Positions 24,758-33,562 of a stretch of DNA of 64,000 bases are shown here, one piece after another. Below the pieces are notes generated by a model. That model worked only from the letters and a program-made list of their open reading frames with translations. It had not been told where the DNA came from and did no database searches. Source of the stretch: Butyricicoccus pullicaecorum (lineage in GTDB: Bacteria; Bacillota; Clostridia; Oscillospirales; Butyricicoccaceae). Within the stretch, counting starts at the first letter, position 1; each line of letters opens with the position of its first letter. The position numbers and the translations under genes were made by a program. Location: the NCBI GenBank assembly GCA_018366195.1, contig JAGZIN010000009.1:13062-77061 (forward strand), in the 5' to 3' direction.

Positions 24758-27076
24758 TCAAATCGTTTCTATCTGTATCCCGTCCTCATTGGCTGCCACA
24801 TGGGCACCTGTCAGAGGGTGGTCGCATGCTGCAATGATTTCCGCAGCCAGACCATTTTCCACTTCCTTTTCCAGCAGACGGCGCAGATTACGCGCACCAT
24901 ACTTCACAGAAAACGCCTTCTTCGTCAGATACTGCACCAAGGTATCGTCCCATGTCAGGCGGATACCGCGTGTCTGCACGGACTCAGCCAACTGACCCAG
25001 AAGAATCTCGCAAATCTTTGTAAAGTCCTCCTCCGTCAGCTGATTGAATGCAATGATTTCATCAATGCGGTTTAGGAACTCCGGACGCATGATTTCCTCC
25101 AGTGCCTTGATTGCACGCTCCTTGCCCAAATCGCTGACCGTACCACCAAAGCCCACCGAAGCGGTCTTATTCTGAGAGCCTGCATTCGAGGTCATCACAA
25201 TCACCGTATTCTCAAAATTGACCTGTCTGCCATGGGCATCTGTAATATGCCCATCGTCCAAAATTTGCAGCAGAATATTCAAGATATCCGGATGTGCTTT
25301 TTCGATTTCGTCCAACAGAATCACAGAATAGGGGCGTCGTCGGATTTTCTCTGTCAGCTGCCCGGCCTCATCATATCCCACATAGCCCGGAGGAGAACCA
25401 ATCAGACGGGAGACTGCATGCTTTTCCATATACTCTGACATATCCAAACGAATGAGCGCTTCTGGTGCGTCAAACAAATCCTGTGCCAGCACCTTGACCA
25501 GCTCGGTTTTTCCGACGCCAGTGGGTCCCACAAACAAAAAGGACACCGGCTTACGCTTGGGAGAGATACCCGCACGGGAGCGGCGGATTGCCGTACAGAT
25601 TGCATCAATTGCTTCATTCTGACCAATCACACGCTGCCGGATTCGTTCTTCCATTCCCTTCAACCGAGACAGCTCCTGCGCCTGTACACGCGAAGCCGGA
25701 ATTCCAGTCCACAGTTCAATGACTCCAGCAAGGTGCTCCAAATCGAGCTGCGGCGTTGGCTTTTCCTGCAATTCATCTAAACGGTTTTGAATTTGCAGCT
25801 CACGCGAGCGCAGACCTGCCATCTGTTCATAGGTCTTTTCATCTTGCGTCTCCTGCAGCAACTCATCTTGCTGTTTGCTGATGGTCTCAAGTTCATCTTG
25901 GAGTGCAGGCATTTCACTGATTGTCGGTTCCTCCAAATTGAGACGGGAACAAGCCTCATCAATGAGGTCAATCGCCTTATCTGGCAGATAACGGTCAGTA
26001 ATATACCGTTCTGACAAGGTCGCTGCCATACGACAGGTTTCGTCCGGAATGGTGACGCCATGGAAATTTTCGTAATAGGAGCGGATTCCCAAAAGCATTT
26101 CCACAGTCTGTTCAATGGACGGCTCATTGATGGTCACTGGCTGGAAGCGACGCTCAAGCGCTGCATCTTTTTCAATATACTTCCGATATTCCGCAAAGGT
26201 TGTCGCACCGATGACCTGAATCTCTCCGCGCGACAGTGCAGGCTTCAGGATATTTGCTGCATTCATTGCGCCCTCGGAATCTCCGGCTCCTACAATGGTG
26301 TGCACCTCATCAATGACCAAAATGATATTGCCGAGCTTTTTGACTTCATTCACAAGCCCCTTCACACGGCTTTCAAACTGACCGCGGAATTGTGTACCTG
26401 CCACCAGCGCTGTCAAATCCAGCAGATGTACTTCTTTGTCTCGCAGCTTATACGGGACATTTCCTGCCGCAATACGAATGGCAAGCCCCTCTGCAACGGC
26501 CGTTTTTCCGACACCCGGCTCACCAATCAGGCATGGATTATTTTTCTGTCTGCGATTCAGGATTTGAATGACACGGTCGGTCTCCTGCTCCCGCCCAATG
26601 ATACGGTCCAGCCTGCCATCCTGCGCCTTTGCTGTGAGGTCATCACAGTACATATCGAGATATTTTCTTTTTTTCTTGTCCTTTTCTTTTTTGTGGGACG
26701 ATGTATTATTTTTCTTTTCCGTTCGGAAAAACGGGAATGGAAAAGCAGACTCCTCGTCCGTCTCTCCGTGCGCGCCGTCCTCCTCGCCTTCCTCGTCCTC
26801 ATCGTCTGTATCCTCATCTTCCATATCCGGAGCACCTGCCAGAATCAAGTCTTTGAGGTCATCTAAAGAATTGATTTCCGAGGATAACATTTCAAGCGTT
26901 TCATCATTCATTCCCATCTGATCCATCATCTGGTCCAAAGGCTTGATGCCAAGCGTGCGTGCACACTTGAGACACAATCCCTCCTGCAGTGAAGTTTCTG
27001 GATGATTTGGATCAATCTTGGTGATGAATATAACCGCCACGTTTTTGCCGCAGCGAGAACACATGGGCATTTGCAT
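24758..27076 (-). CDS. ClpE-type AAA+ unfoldase of the Clp protease
   Basis: A 772-residue double-AAA+ ATPase that unfolds proteins for ClpP or disaggregates them. In place of the ClpC N-domain it has a zinc finger (C6-x2-C9, C35-x2-C38), as in ClpE of Gram-positive bacteria. An acidic stretch (about 88-112) follows. AAA1 has Walker A GEPGVGKT and VIDEVHTIVGAG; a short coiled-coil middle domain lies at about 405-445; AAA2 has GPTGVGKTEL and the C-terminal domain. It is the last gene of an operon with the DUF5711-like and CvpA genes. RBS AAGGAGAG. No CtsR or McsAB genes are near. Confidence 0.85.
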   Translation of the reverse strand: MQMPMCSRCGKNVAVIFITKIDPNHPETSLQEGLCLKCARTLGIKPLDQMMDQMGMNDETLEMLSSEINSLDDLKDLILAGAPDMEDEDTDDEDEEGEEDGAHGETDEESAFPFPFFRTEKKNNTSSHKKEKDKKKRKYLDMYCDDLTAKAQDGRLDRIIGREQETDRVIQILNRRQKNNPCLIGEPGVGKTAVAEGLAIRIAAGNVPYKLRDKEVHLLDLTALVAGTQFRGQFESRVKGLVNEVKKLGNIILVIDEVHTIVGAGDSEGAMNAANILKPALSRGEIQVIGATTFAEYRKYIEKDAALERRFQPVTINEPSIEQTVEMLLGIRSYYENFHGVTIPDETCRMAATLSERYITDRYLPDKAIDLIDEACSRLNLEEPTISEMPALQDELETISKQQDELLQETQDEKTYEQMAGLRSRELQIQNRLDELQEKPTPQLDLEHLAGVIELWTGIPASRVQAQELSRLKGMEERIRQRVIGQNEAIDAICTAIRRSRAGISPKRKPVSFLFVGPTGVGKTELVKVLAQDLFDAPEALIRLDMSEYMEKHAVSRLIGSPPGYVGYDEAGQLTEKIRRRPYSVILLDEIEKAHPDILNILLQILDDGHITDAHGRQVNFENTVIVMTSNAGSQNKTASVGFGGTVSDLGKERAIKALEEIMRPEFLNRIDEIIAFNQLTEEDFTKICEILLGQLAESVQTRGIRLTWDDTLVQYLTKKAFSVKYGARNLRRLLEKEVENGLAAEIIAACDHPLTGAHVAANEDGIQIETI

Positions 27077-27088
27077 GGTAAACTCTCC

Positions 27089-27685
27089 TTATAAAATGGG
27101 AAAATATGTGAGCAAGCTGTTTAAGAGTACAGTTTGTTCAATACGGCTGGGACTGAGCCAGCCAATGGTTGTAAAAACCTCCGGACGCAGCAGATGCACA
27201 AGCCAAAGCGCAAGCACAATCAACAAAACTCCGCCCACAAGCCCGATTGCAGCACCAGCCAAGCGATTGAGCGCGCCAAGCGGCGGAAATCGCGTCAGCA
27301 AATGGAGACTGTGTGCAATCAACGAAAGCACAACAGACAGCAGCATCAGGCACAAAACCACAAGTATCAGATAGGCGAGCCCCTCTGTCATGGAAGCCGC
27401 AGCCTGCGCGGCTGTTTCCTGTGACAGCACCCCGTCCAGTCCCGATATCACTTCGGATTCAAACAATTTTTCTGTCACTGGTTCTACCATCGTTCGTGCC
27501 AGCACAGGTGCGCCCAGCCCTGCAAGCCAGTTTGCACCCAACACAACAGCAAGCCTGCCAAACAGTCCTATGACCGTACCAGTCAAGCCACGACGCGCTC
27601 CGCTTGCCACACTGAAAAGCAAAAACAGGGCAATCAGCAAATCCGGCAGATTCATGAAACTCTGGTTATTTTGTATCGCTGTCAT
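27089..27685 (-). CDS. CvpA-family membrane protein
   Basis: About 198 residues with four to five hydrophobic segments. MNLPDLLIALFLLFSVASGARRGLTG is the usual CvpA opening, with Arg-Arg-Gly after the first helix. CvpA/YdfJ-type proteins are linked to colicin V export in E. coli and to envelope stress, with no firm molecular role. I chose the ATG at 27685, ten codons before that opening, because it has a GGAGGG site nine bases upstream. It overlaps the stop of the preceding gene by 20 bases, so translation is coupled. Confidence 0.75.
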   Translation of the reverse strand: MTAIQNNQSFMNLPDLLIALFLLFSVASGARRGLTGTVIGLFGRLAVVLGANWLAGLGAPVLARTMVEPVTEKLFESEVISGLDGVLSQETAAQAAASMTEGLAYLILVVLCLMLLSVVLSLIAHSLHLLTRFPPLGALNRLAGAAIGLVGGVLLIVLALWLVHLLRPEVFTTIGWLSPSRIEQTVLLNSLLTYFPIL

Positions 27686-28940
27686 TTGTAAATCCCTCCG
27701 CAATTGCTGATGACTCAGTGACACGCTGTGCATATTTCGAATACAACAGCCATGCACCACCGTCCTGCGTCATGAGCACCTGCTGTGCCGCACTGGTGTT
27801 CATGCACTTCCAGTCTGGACGAAGCGCATTGTTATAGATATACAATCCAGAGCTTGTCAGCACTCCAAGCTGTCCACCTGCATAGGACAGGCTCTCCGGT
27901 GCGCTCGAAAGATCAAGTGATGCCTTCGCGGTTCCGCCTTTGTCATAGCGCGTCACAGTCGCACGGGCATCTCCCGACCACGACCGCAGAGCAAGCACAA
28001 AATCACTTTCATCGAACGCATATCCCAGTAAGTCCTTTGCAGAGTAGTCAAGCTCTGAGGTTTTTTCACCGCGCCGGTTTGCCGTAAACATGGAACGATC
28101 TGCAATCACTGCAACATTACTGTCGTCCAGCCAATGCACATCGTATCCTACCACTGAGCCCAAACTGAGACTTGCACGCACTTCTCCGGCGTCCATATCA
28201 AAAAATTGCAGAATACTCTCAAACTGTGAGCCATTCTGTCGAAAAGTCAGCGCGCATAAATGGGTGCCGGAGGGGGAAAGAACCGCTTCCTGCACATAAT
28301 ATTCAGGCGTGCGCCAACGCCAGATATGCCGGTCCTCCTCTCGCGAGGAGGCACTGTATACCGTAACGGTACTTTTATATCCAGCCTCGTCGGTAATGAC
28401 CACACAGTTATCCCCATATCCAATGGAAGCCGTGCGTATGGGTGCGGTCGAAGTGACTGCAAACAGCTGTGTCAGCTCTGAGGAAAACGAAAATTCATAA
28501 CCACCCCGATTGTACGCCAAAATATAATTTTGATTGGTTTCCAGAACGGGAGAGGTATAGCTGATTGCAGTCTTTTGCTGCACAACGCCGCCAAGCTGGA
28601 GCACAGAAAGCGCTTCATCATTGAGCACAGCAAGCGCTGAACCCACCGGCTTTACCTGACTTGCAGACTGCTCCGGATACGCAAGGACACCCTCACGCAT
28701 TGCCTCCGGTTCCAGTGCACCAAATAAAATCTGCACATTGCGCCGAATCGTGCTTGGGGAAAACAATGTAAAATTAACCGCTGAGAACAACAGGAGTCCT
28801 GCAACCAGCAGCCACCCAACCAGCGAGCGAAAGCGGGTCAGGCGGCGCTGCTTCAGGCTTTCTGCCTGCTGAAGCAGCTGTTTGCGCTTTTTAGCGGAGC
28901 GCGGGAACGGAACCAGATTCTTTTTTTCCGGCACAAACAA
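27666..28940 (-). CDS. DUF5711-like membrane-anchored beta-propeller protein
   Basis: 424 residues. A basic cytoplasmic N-terminus (KKRKQLLQQ) is followed by one transmembrane helix at about 40-62 (LVGWLLVAGLLLFSAVNF) and a large extracytoplasmic part with repeated beta-strand units (IGYGDNCVVITDEAGY, YDVHWLDDSNVAVIAD), like a degenerate WD40 propeller. I believe it belongs to DUF5711, known from Clostridia without a described function. The first codon is TTG; a GTG two codons later has better spacing to the GAGGAG site. The promoter lies directly before it, giving a very short leader. First gene of the operon with cvpA and the clpE-like gene. Confidence 0.7.
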   Translation of the reverse strand: MFVPEKKNLVPFPRSAKKRKQLLQQAESLKQRRLTRFRSLVGWLLVAGLLLFSAVNFTLFSPSTIRRNVQILFGALEPEAMREGVLAYPEQSASQVKPVGSALAVLNDEALSVLQLGGVVQQKTAISYTSPVLETNQNYILAYNRGGYEFSFSSELTQLFAVTSTAPIRTASIGYGDNCVVITDEAGYKSTVTVYSASSREEDRHIWRWRTPEYYVQEAVLSPSGTHLCALTFRQNGSQFESILQFFDMDAGEVRASLSLGSVVGYDVHWLDDSNVAVIADRSMFTANRRGEKTSELDYSAKDLLGYAFDESDFVLALRSWSGDARATVTRYDKGGTAKASLDLSSAPESLSYAGGQLGVLTSSGLYIYNNALRPDWKCMNTSAAQQVLMTQDGGAWLLYSKYAQRVTESSAIAEGFTNDSDTK

Positions 28941-28954
28941 CCCTCTCCTCTCTC

Positions 28955-28984
28955 ATTATAGCAGTGTATCACACTTTCATGCAA
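28955..28984 (-). promoter_or_regulatory. Promoter of the DUF5711-cvpA-clpE operon
   Basis: On the minus strand TTGCAT (28979-28984) and TATAAT (28955-28960) are 18 bases apart. No CtsR-type direct repeat was seen. Confidence 0.55.
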
Positions 28985-29067
28985 TTGGTGTGAATCAAGA
29001 TTAAACTTTTTCTAGGGCTATCTGAAAAAGTCGAAATTCTAGTCTTTTCTTTGTTTGCCGAGCCTCC

Positions 29068-29841
29068 CTACTCTCCCAGTCGAAAGCCATTCAATTCCGG
29101 GGTATCTTCATACCACAGCCGATTCATAAACAACCCGCAGGCAGGCAGGGTCGGACCGGCATTTTCTCTGTCACAGGAACGCAAAATCTCTGCAACATCC
29201 GCCGGTGCAAGCTTTCCACTCCCCACATAGAGCAGTGTACCGGAAATCGCGCGCACCATATTGTATAAAAAACCGTCCCCACATACACGAATACAAATCA
29301 ATCCATCGGGATTCTGTTCGACCTCACACCAGAAAATCGTGCGCACCGTCGATTTCACCGGTGTTCCAACCGACCGTACCGCATTAAAATCATGCCTGCC
29401 AACGAAATACTGTGCCCCCTCCTGCATACGCTGGGGATTCAACGGATAAGAATAACGATAGGCGCGGTCTGTTAAAAACGGGTCACGCATCTTAGAGGGG
29501 TAGATATAGTACGCATACTCTTTTTTCGTGCACTGAAACCGTGCATCAAAATCATCTGGCACCTGTACTGCACCATGCACGGCAATATCCTCCGGAAGCT
29601 GTGCCCCTAGAGCAAATGGAAGCCGGTTCAATGGAATGGAGCAATCTGCCTTAAAGTTTGCGAGATAGCGCCTTGCATGAACCCCCGCATCGGTGCGCCC
29701 CACACCAGACAGATATGTATCACAGTGCAGCAGCTTGTTGATGGCATGTGTGATGGTTTCCTGTACCGATGCCCCATTTTTCTGAATCTGCCAGCCATGA
29801 TACGCGGTTCCCACATAGGAAAGTGAAAGTGCAATATTCAT
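29068..29841 (-). CDS. truA: tRNA pseudouridine synthase A
   Basis: A 257-residue enzyme that converts U38-U40 of tRNA to pseudouridine. The catalytic Asp is in GRTDAGVHA. Other family motifs are YVGTAYHGWQIQ at the N-terminus, KKEYAYYIY, and FLYNMVRAISGTL near the C-terminus. It ends the ECF operon, as is common in Firmicutes, starting right after the ecfT stop. Confidence 0.96.
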   Translation of the reverse strand: MNIALSLSYVGTAYHGWQIQKNGASVQETITHAINKLLHCDTYLSGVGRTDAGVHARRYLANFKADCSIPLNRLPFALGAQLPEDIAVHGAVQVPDDFDARFQCTKKEYAYYIYPSKMRDPFLTDRAYRYSYPLNPQRMQEGAQYFVGRHDFNAVRSVGTPVKSTVRTIFWCEVEQNPDGLICIRVCGDGFLYNMVRAISGTLLYVGSGKLAPADVAEILRSCDRENAGPTLPACGLFMNRLWYEDTPELNGFRLGE

Positions 29842-29847
29842 GCCTGT

Positions 29848-30651
29848 TCACCAACCCATTCTTCCCAAAACAATTACGGCAGCAAACACACAGACAGAAA
29901 CCAGTCCCGCCCCCGCATCTACCTTGCCAAACTGCATTTGCTTCATGCGAGTACGCCCAACATCACCGCGGTACAAACGGCATTCCATCGCAATGGCAAG
30001 CTCATCTGCACGGCGAAATGCCGAGATAAACAACGGAACCAAAATCGGCACCATCGCACGGGCACGCTGCACCAGATTGCCGGATTCAAAATCAGCACCT
30101 CGCGCTTTCTGCGCCGCAATGATTTTTTCAGTTTCCTCAATGAGGGTCGGAATAAACCGCAATGCAATCGACATCATCATCGCAAGCTCATGCACCGGCA
30201 GATGGATTTTTTTGAAGGGTGACAGCAATCGTTCGAGTCCGTCTGTCAGCTCAATGGGAGATGTTGTATAGGTCAGCATAGACGTGCCAATAATCAGCAG
30301 CAAAATACGCACCACCATCAAAATCGCCACCTTGATTCCGGCATCTGTCAGCTTCAAAAAGCCAAAGCTCCAGAGTACATTTCCGGGCGTATAAAACAGA
30401 TTGAGAATTGCAGTGAACGCCACAATAAACACCACTGGTTTGAGCCCGCGCACAACAATTTTCGGCTGAATTCCCGAAATTCGAATGACCGCAAAAATAT
30501 AAAGCGCCAAGAGGGCATAGGATATCGGTCCGGAAGCAAGAAACAGGGTGACAATCATCGCAACCACCAGCAAAAGTTTGAGACGCGGATCCACACGATG
30601 CACGATGCTCTGTCCCGGAAAATACTGTCCAATTGTAATATCTCGAAGCAT
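29848..30651 (-). CDS. ecfT: Energy-coupling factor transporter transmembrane subunit
   Basis: A 267-residue membrane protein that links the two ATPases to substrate-binding S components of group II ECF vitamin transporters. About five to six hydrophobic helices are visible. The cytoplasmic coupling helices carry the ARG motifs: AQKARGADFESG and the related MECRLYRGDVGR. RBS AAGGAGGG inside the end of ecfA2. No S component (for example RibU or BioY) is encoded in the window, so the module is the shared one. Confidence 0.95.
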   Translation of the reverse strand: MLRDITIGQYFPGQSIVHRVDPRLKLLLVVAMIVTLFLASGPISYALLALYIFAVIRISGIQPKIVVRGLKPVVFIVAFTAILNLFYTPGNVLWSFGFLKLTDAGIKVAILMVVRILLLIIGTSMLTYTTSPIELTDGLERLLSPFKKIHLPVHELAMMMSIALRFIPTLIEETEKIIAAQKARGADFESGNLVQRARAMVPILVPLFISAFRRADELAIAMECRLYRGDVGRTRMKQMQFGKVDAGAGLVSVCVFAAVIVLGRMGW

Positions 30652-31512
30652 TTATCGACCCTCCTTGCATGCGCGAATCGCCTTGACTGCATCAGCAACC
30701 GTATAAATAGAGGGGTCTAAATCAAAGCCGCGCCGCACCAGCTCCCGAACGACCTTTGTAATCTCTGGAATATCCAATCCAGCCTGTGTAATTTCATCTG
30801 CATGCGCAAACACCTCCCGCGGTGTTCCACACAACATCACCTTTGCCTGATTCATAACCAGCAGCCGGTCTGCCAAACGTGCAATATCCTCCATGGAATG
30901 GGATACAATCAAAATGGTCGCACCCGAACGGGCATGGTAATCCTGAATCTGTGCCAGAATTTCATCACGCCCTGCGGGGTCCAGCCCCGCCGTTGGCTCG
31001 TCCAAAATCAGCACCTGCGGACGCATGGCAATTACGCCCGCAATCGCAACACGGCGTTTCTGACCGCCGGAAAGCGCAAACGGAGAATGTCCTGCCAGTG
31101 CCGGTTCCAACCCTACGAAATCCATCGCCTCACGCACTCGCTTTTCTATCTCAGAGGCAGAAAGCCCCATATTCTGCGGTCCAAATGCAATGTCCTTGGC
31201 AATGGTTTCTTCAAACAGCTGATATTCCGGATACTGAAACACCAGCCCTACGGCAAATCGCGTTTTTCGGTCACACTTTCCCTTCGCGTCCCAGATAGAA
31301 TGACCAGAAAGCAGCACTTCTCCCGAAGTCGGCTTGAGCAGCCCATTGAAATGCTGAATCAGAGTGGATTTTCCCGAGCCGGTATGCCCTATGACACCCA
31401 AAATTTCTCCTTTTTTCACCCCTATATTGACATGATCGAGCGCCATGCGCTCAAATGGGGTACCTGCACCATAAACCTGTGTCAAGTCCCTCGTTTCTAA
31501 AATATATGACAT
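30652..31512 (-). CDS. ecfA2: ECF transporter ATPase EcfA2
   Basis: 286 residues. ABC ATPase with Walker A GHTGSGKST, signature LSGGQKRRVAIAG, and Walker B LILDEPTAGLDP. The sequence after the Q-loop (YPEYQLFEETIAKDIAFGP) and its place between ecfA1 and ecfT identify it as the A2 (A') subunit. The stop directly abuts the ecfT start. RBS GAGGAG. Confidence 0.95.
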   Translation of the reverse strand: MSYILETRDLTQVYGAGTPFERMALDHVNIGVKKGEILGVIGHTGSGKSTLIQHFNGLLKPTSGEVLLSGHSIWDAKGKCDRKTRFAVGLVFQYPEYQLFEETIAKDIAFGPQNMGLSASEIEKRVREAMDFVGLEPALAGHSPFALSGGQKRRVAIAGVIAMRPQVLILDEPTAGLDPAGRDEILAQIQDYHARSGATILIVSHSMEDIARLADRLLVMNQAKVMLCGTPREVFAHADEITQAGLDIPEITKVVRELVRRGFDLDPSIYTVADAVKAIRACKEGR

Positions 31513-31526
31513 GATAGATTCGCTCC

Positions 31527-32375
31527 TCAGTTCGCCAGATATCGCTCCAAGATGTCAGCACAGGCATCTACCGTGAGCGCGTTGATTGGCAGCTCTGTAC
31601 CAATTTGGTTGTTGAGATCAAAAATCACTTCTATGGTCTGCGGCACAGTCAGGCTCGCAGCATGCAGGGCATCTACCTGCGTAAAGATTTCCTCCGGTGT
31701 ACCCTGCATGAGGATTTTCCCACCATGCATCACAACCACACGCCCTGCCTGAACCGCCTCGTCCATGTGATGTGTGATGAGTACCACCGTAATTCCCATC
31801 TTTTCATTGAGGGTACGAATGACACGCATGACCTCCCGACGGCCCGCCGGGTCAAGCATGGCGGTTGGCTCATCAAAAACGACACATCTTGGCATCATGG
31901 CGATGACGCCTGCAATGGCAACACGCTGCTTTTGACCGCCGGACAGCTTATGCGGCGCATGCCGCCGAAACTCATACATACCAACTGCCTTGAGCGCTTT
32001 CTCTACCCGCTGACGAATTTCTTCGGGCGGCACACCCAGATTTTCCAGCGCAAATGCCACATCTTCCTCGACCACGGTTGCAACAATTTGGTTGTCCGGA
32101 TTTTGAAATACCATGGCACAGGTTTTTCGGATATCATAGAGCTGATTGGAATCACGCGTGTCCATGCCGTCCACATAAACCGTTCCGCCGGAAGGCAGAC
32201 GAATCCCATTGAAATGACTTGCCAGTGTCGATTTTCCCGAGCCATTATGCCCCAGTACAGCTACAAATTCTCCACTTTCAATGGAAAGATTGACACCATT
32301 GAGCGCAGTCTTTTTCTCTCCCTCTGCCGACTGATAGATGTAGGTCAGGTCCTCAGTCTTAATAATTTGATACAT
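31527..32375 (-). CDS. ecfA1: ECF transporter ATPase EcfA1
   Basis: 282 residues. Walker A GHNGSGKST, signature LSGGQKQRVAIAG, Walker B CVVFDEPTAMLDP. FQNPDNQIVATVVEEDVAFALEN is typical of EcfA1. I prefer the ATG at 32375 (MYQIIKTEDL), which has an AGAGGA site, over one eight codons upstream. It forms a heterodimer with EcfA2. Confidence 0.94.
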   Translation of the reverse strand: MYQIIKTEDLTYIYQSAEGEKKTALNGVNLSIESGEFVAVLGHNGSGKSTLASHFNGIRLPSGGTVYVDGMDTRDSNQLYDIRKTCAMVFQNPDNQIVATVVEEDVAFALENLGVPPEEIRQRVEKALKAVGMYEFRRHAPHKLSGGQKQRVAIAGVIAMMPRCVVFDEPTAMLDPAGRREVMRVIRTLNEKMGITVVLITHHMDEAVQAGRVVVMHGGKILMQGTPEEIFTQVDALHAASLTVPQTIEVIFDLNNQIGTELPINALTVDACADILERYLAN

Positions 32376-32408
32376 TGGGTCTTTCCTCTCCCATTTCATT
32401 CTTTCTGC

Positions 32409-33275
32409 TCATCGTGCCGCGATATAACGCGCCGAGGAGCCGCACGGCAGCACAAGCCCCGTCGAGGTGACTGGCAGACCGATTTCCTGTGCCTCCACGC
32501 GTCCCAGATGGTGGCGCATTGCCGTCATTCCCAGAAGATACGCCATCACAGATGGAGCAAGTCCGGTCGAATAGCTGGAAATGAGTACAAACAGCGGCTG
32601 GTCAGAGAGAAGCTGCATCGTCAGCGTTACAAACTCTGCCACATCTTCCTCAATTTTCCATGTCTCTCCGCCCGGTCCACGGCCATAGCTTGGCGGGTCC
32701 ATAATGATGGCATCATAGCGCCGCCCGCGCCGCAACTCCCGCTGCACAAACTTTTTGCAATCGTCTACAATCCAGCGAATCGGACGGTCTGACAAACCCG
32801 AGGACGCCGCATTTTCCCGCGCCCACTGTGTCATGCCCTTGGAAGCATCTACATGACATACACTGGCACCGGCAGCCGCAGCCGCGAGCGTTGCGCCGCC
32901 TGTATACGCAAAGAGATTCAGTACGCTAACTGGACGTCCGGCAGACCGCACCTGCTCCATGATAAAGTCCCAGTTCGCCGCCTGCTCCGGAAATAATCCT
33001 GTATGCTTAAATGCCATTGGCTTGAGCTGAAAGGTCAGCTCCCGATAGGAAATTGCCCACTGCTCTGGCAAATGGCGGATTTCCCACCTTCCGCCGCCCG
33101 AGGACGAGCGGTGATAAACCGCACCGGCACGGCTCCACACCCGATTTTCCTCTGTGCGCTGCCAGATTGCCTGTGGGTCTGGGCGCTGTAAGATTTGATT
33201 GCCCCAACGCTCCAGCTTTTCTCCGCCGCCGCAGTCCAACACTTCGTAATCCGCCCAGTTATTTGCAATCCACAT
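32409..33275 (-). CDS. RlmI/RlmK-like SAM-dependent rRNA methyltransferase
   Basis: 288 residues, class I methyltransferase of the PF10672 type. The SAM motif is VLNLFAYTGGATLAAAAAG, the acidic strand end is VDASKGM, and the DPPSYGRG motif is that of 23S rRNA cytosine-C5 or guanine-N2 methylases (RlmI, RlmL C-terminal part). The PUA domain of RlmI is absent, and the N-terminal 90 residues are a short beta-rich part. It is first in the ECF/truA operon. The exact target base is unknown. Confidence 0.8.
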   Translation of the reverse strand: MWIANNWADYEVLDCGGGEKLERWGNQILQRPDPQAIWQRTEENRVWSRAGAVYHRSSSGGGRWEIRHLPEQWAISYRELTFQLKPMAFKHTGLFPEQAANWDFIMEQVRSAGRPVSVLNLFAYTGGATLAAAAAGASVCHVDASKGMTQWARENAASSGLSDRPIRWIVDDCKKFVQRELRRGRRYDAIIMDPPSYGRGPGGETWKIEEDVAEFVTLTMQLLSDQPLFVLISSYSTGLAPSVMAYLLGMTAMRHHLGRVEAQEIGLPVTSTGLVLPCGSSARYIAAR

Positions 33276-33486
33276 CTAAAATATCCTCCAATTGGAAAGG
33301 CTGTATTCGGTACGATTTTATTCTGCAATCCCGATAAAATGACAAGAGTTTAACTCTTATATTGTATCACCAAACCTGCGCTGGCGCAATTCCAAGGCGT
33401 TCCAAAAACATCTCTTTGTATCCATGAATTTTCCGGCAAAAAAGCCAGTCCCGCCAACGAAAAAGCCGATTTTATGTGAACAAAGG

Positions 33487-33515
33487 TTGCAAGATAGCAA
33501 AAACCCTCGTATAAT
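33487..33515 (+). promoter_or_regulatory. Promoter of the LTA-synthase-like gene
   Basis: TTGCAA (33487-33492) and TATAAT (33510-33515) are 17 bases apart. The divergent stretch 33276-33480 shows no other clear signal. Confidence 0.65.
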
Positions 33516-33562
33516 GAAGAAAAAACAATACGCGATATGCGCATCACTACGAGGAAAAACGC

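Noticed and set aside
26060..26866. A 268-codon open frame on the plus strand inside the clpE-like gene
   Set aside because: It is the complement of a well-supported AAA+ coding sequence and shows no motif or start signal.
31605..32792. A 395-codon open frame on the plus strand
   Set aside because: It lies wholly opposite ecfA1 and the RlmI-like gene, both of which have clear motifs. It has no ribosome site or recognisable domain and is rich in His, Cys and Arg as expected for an antisense frame.
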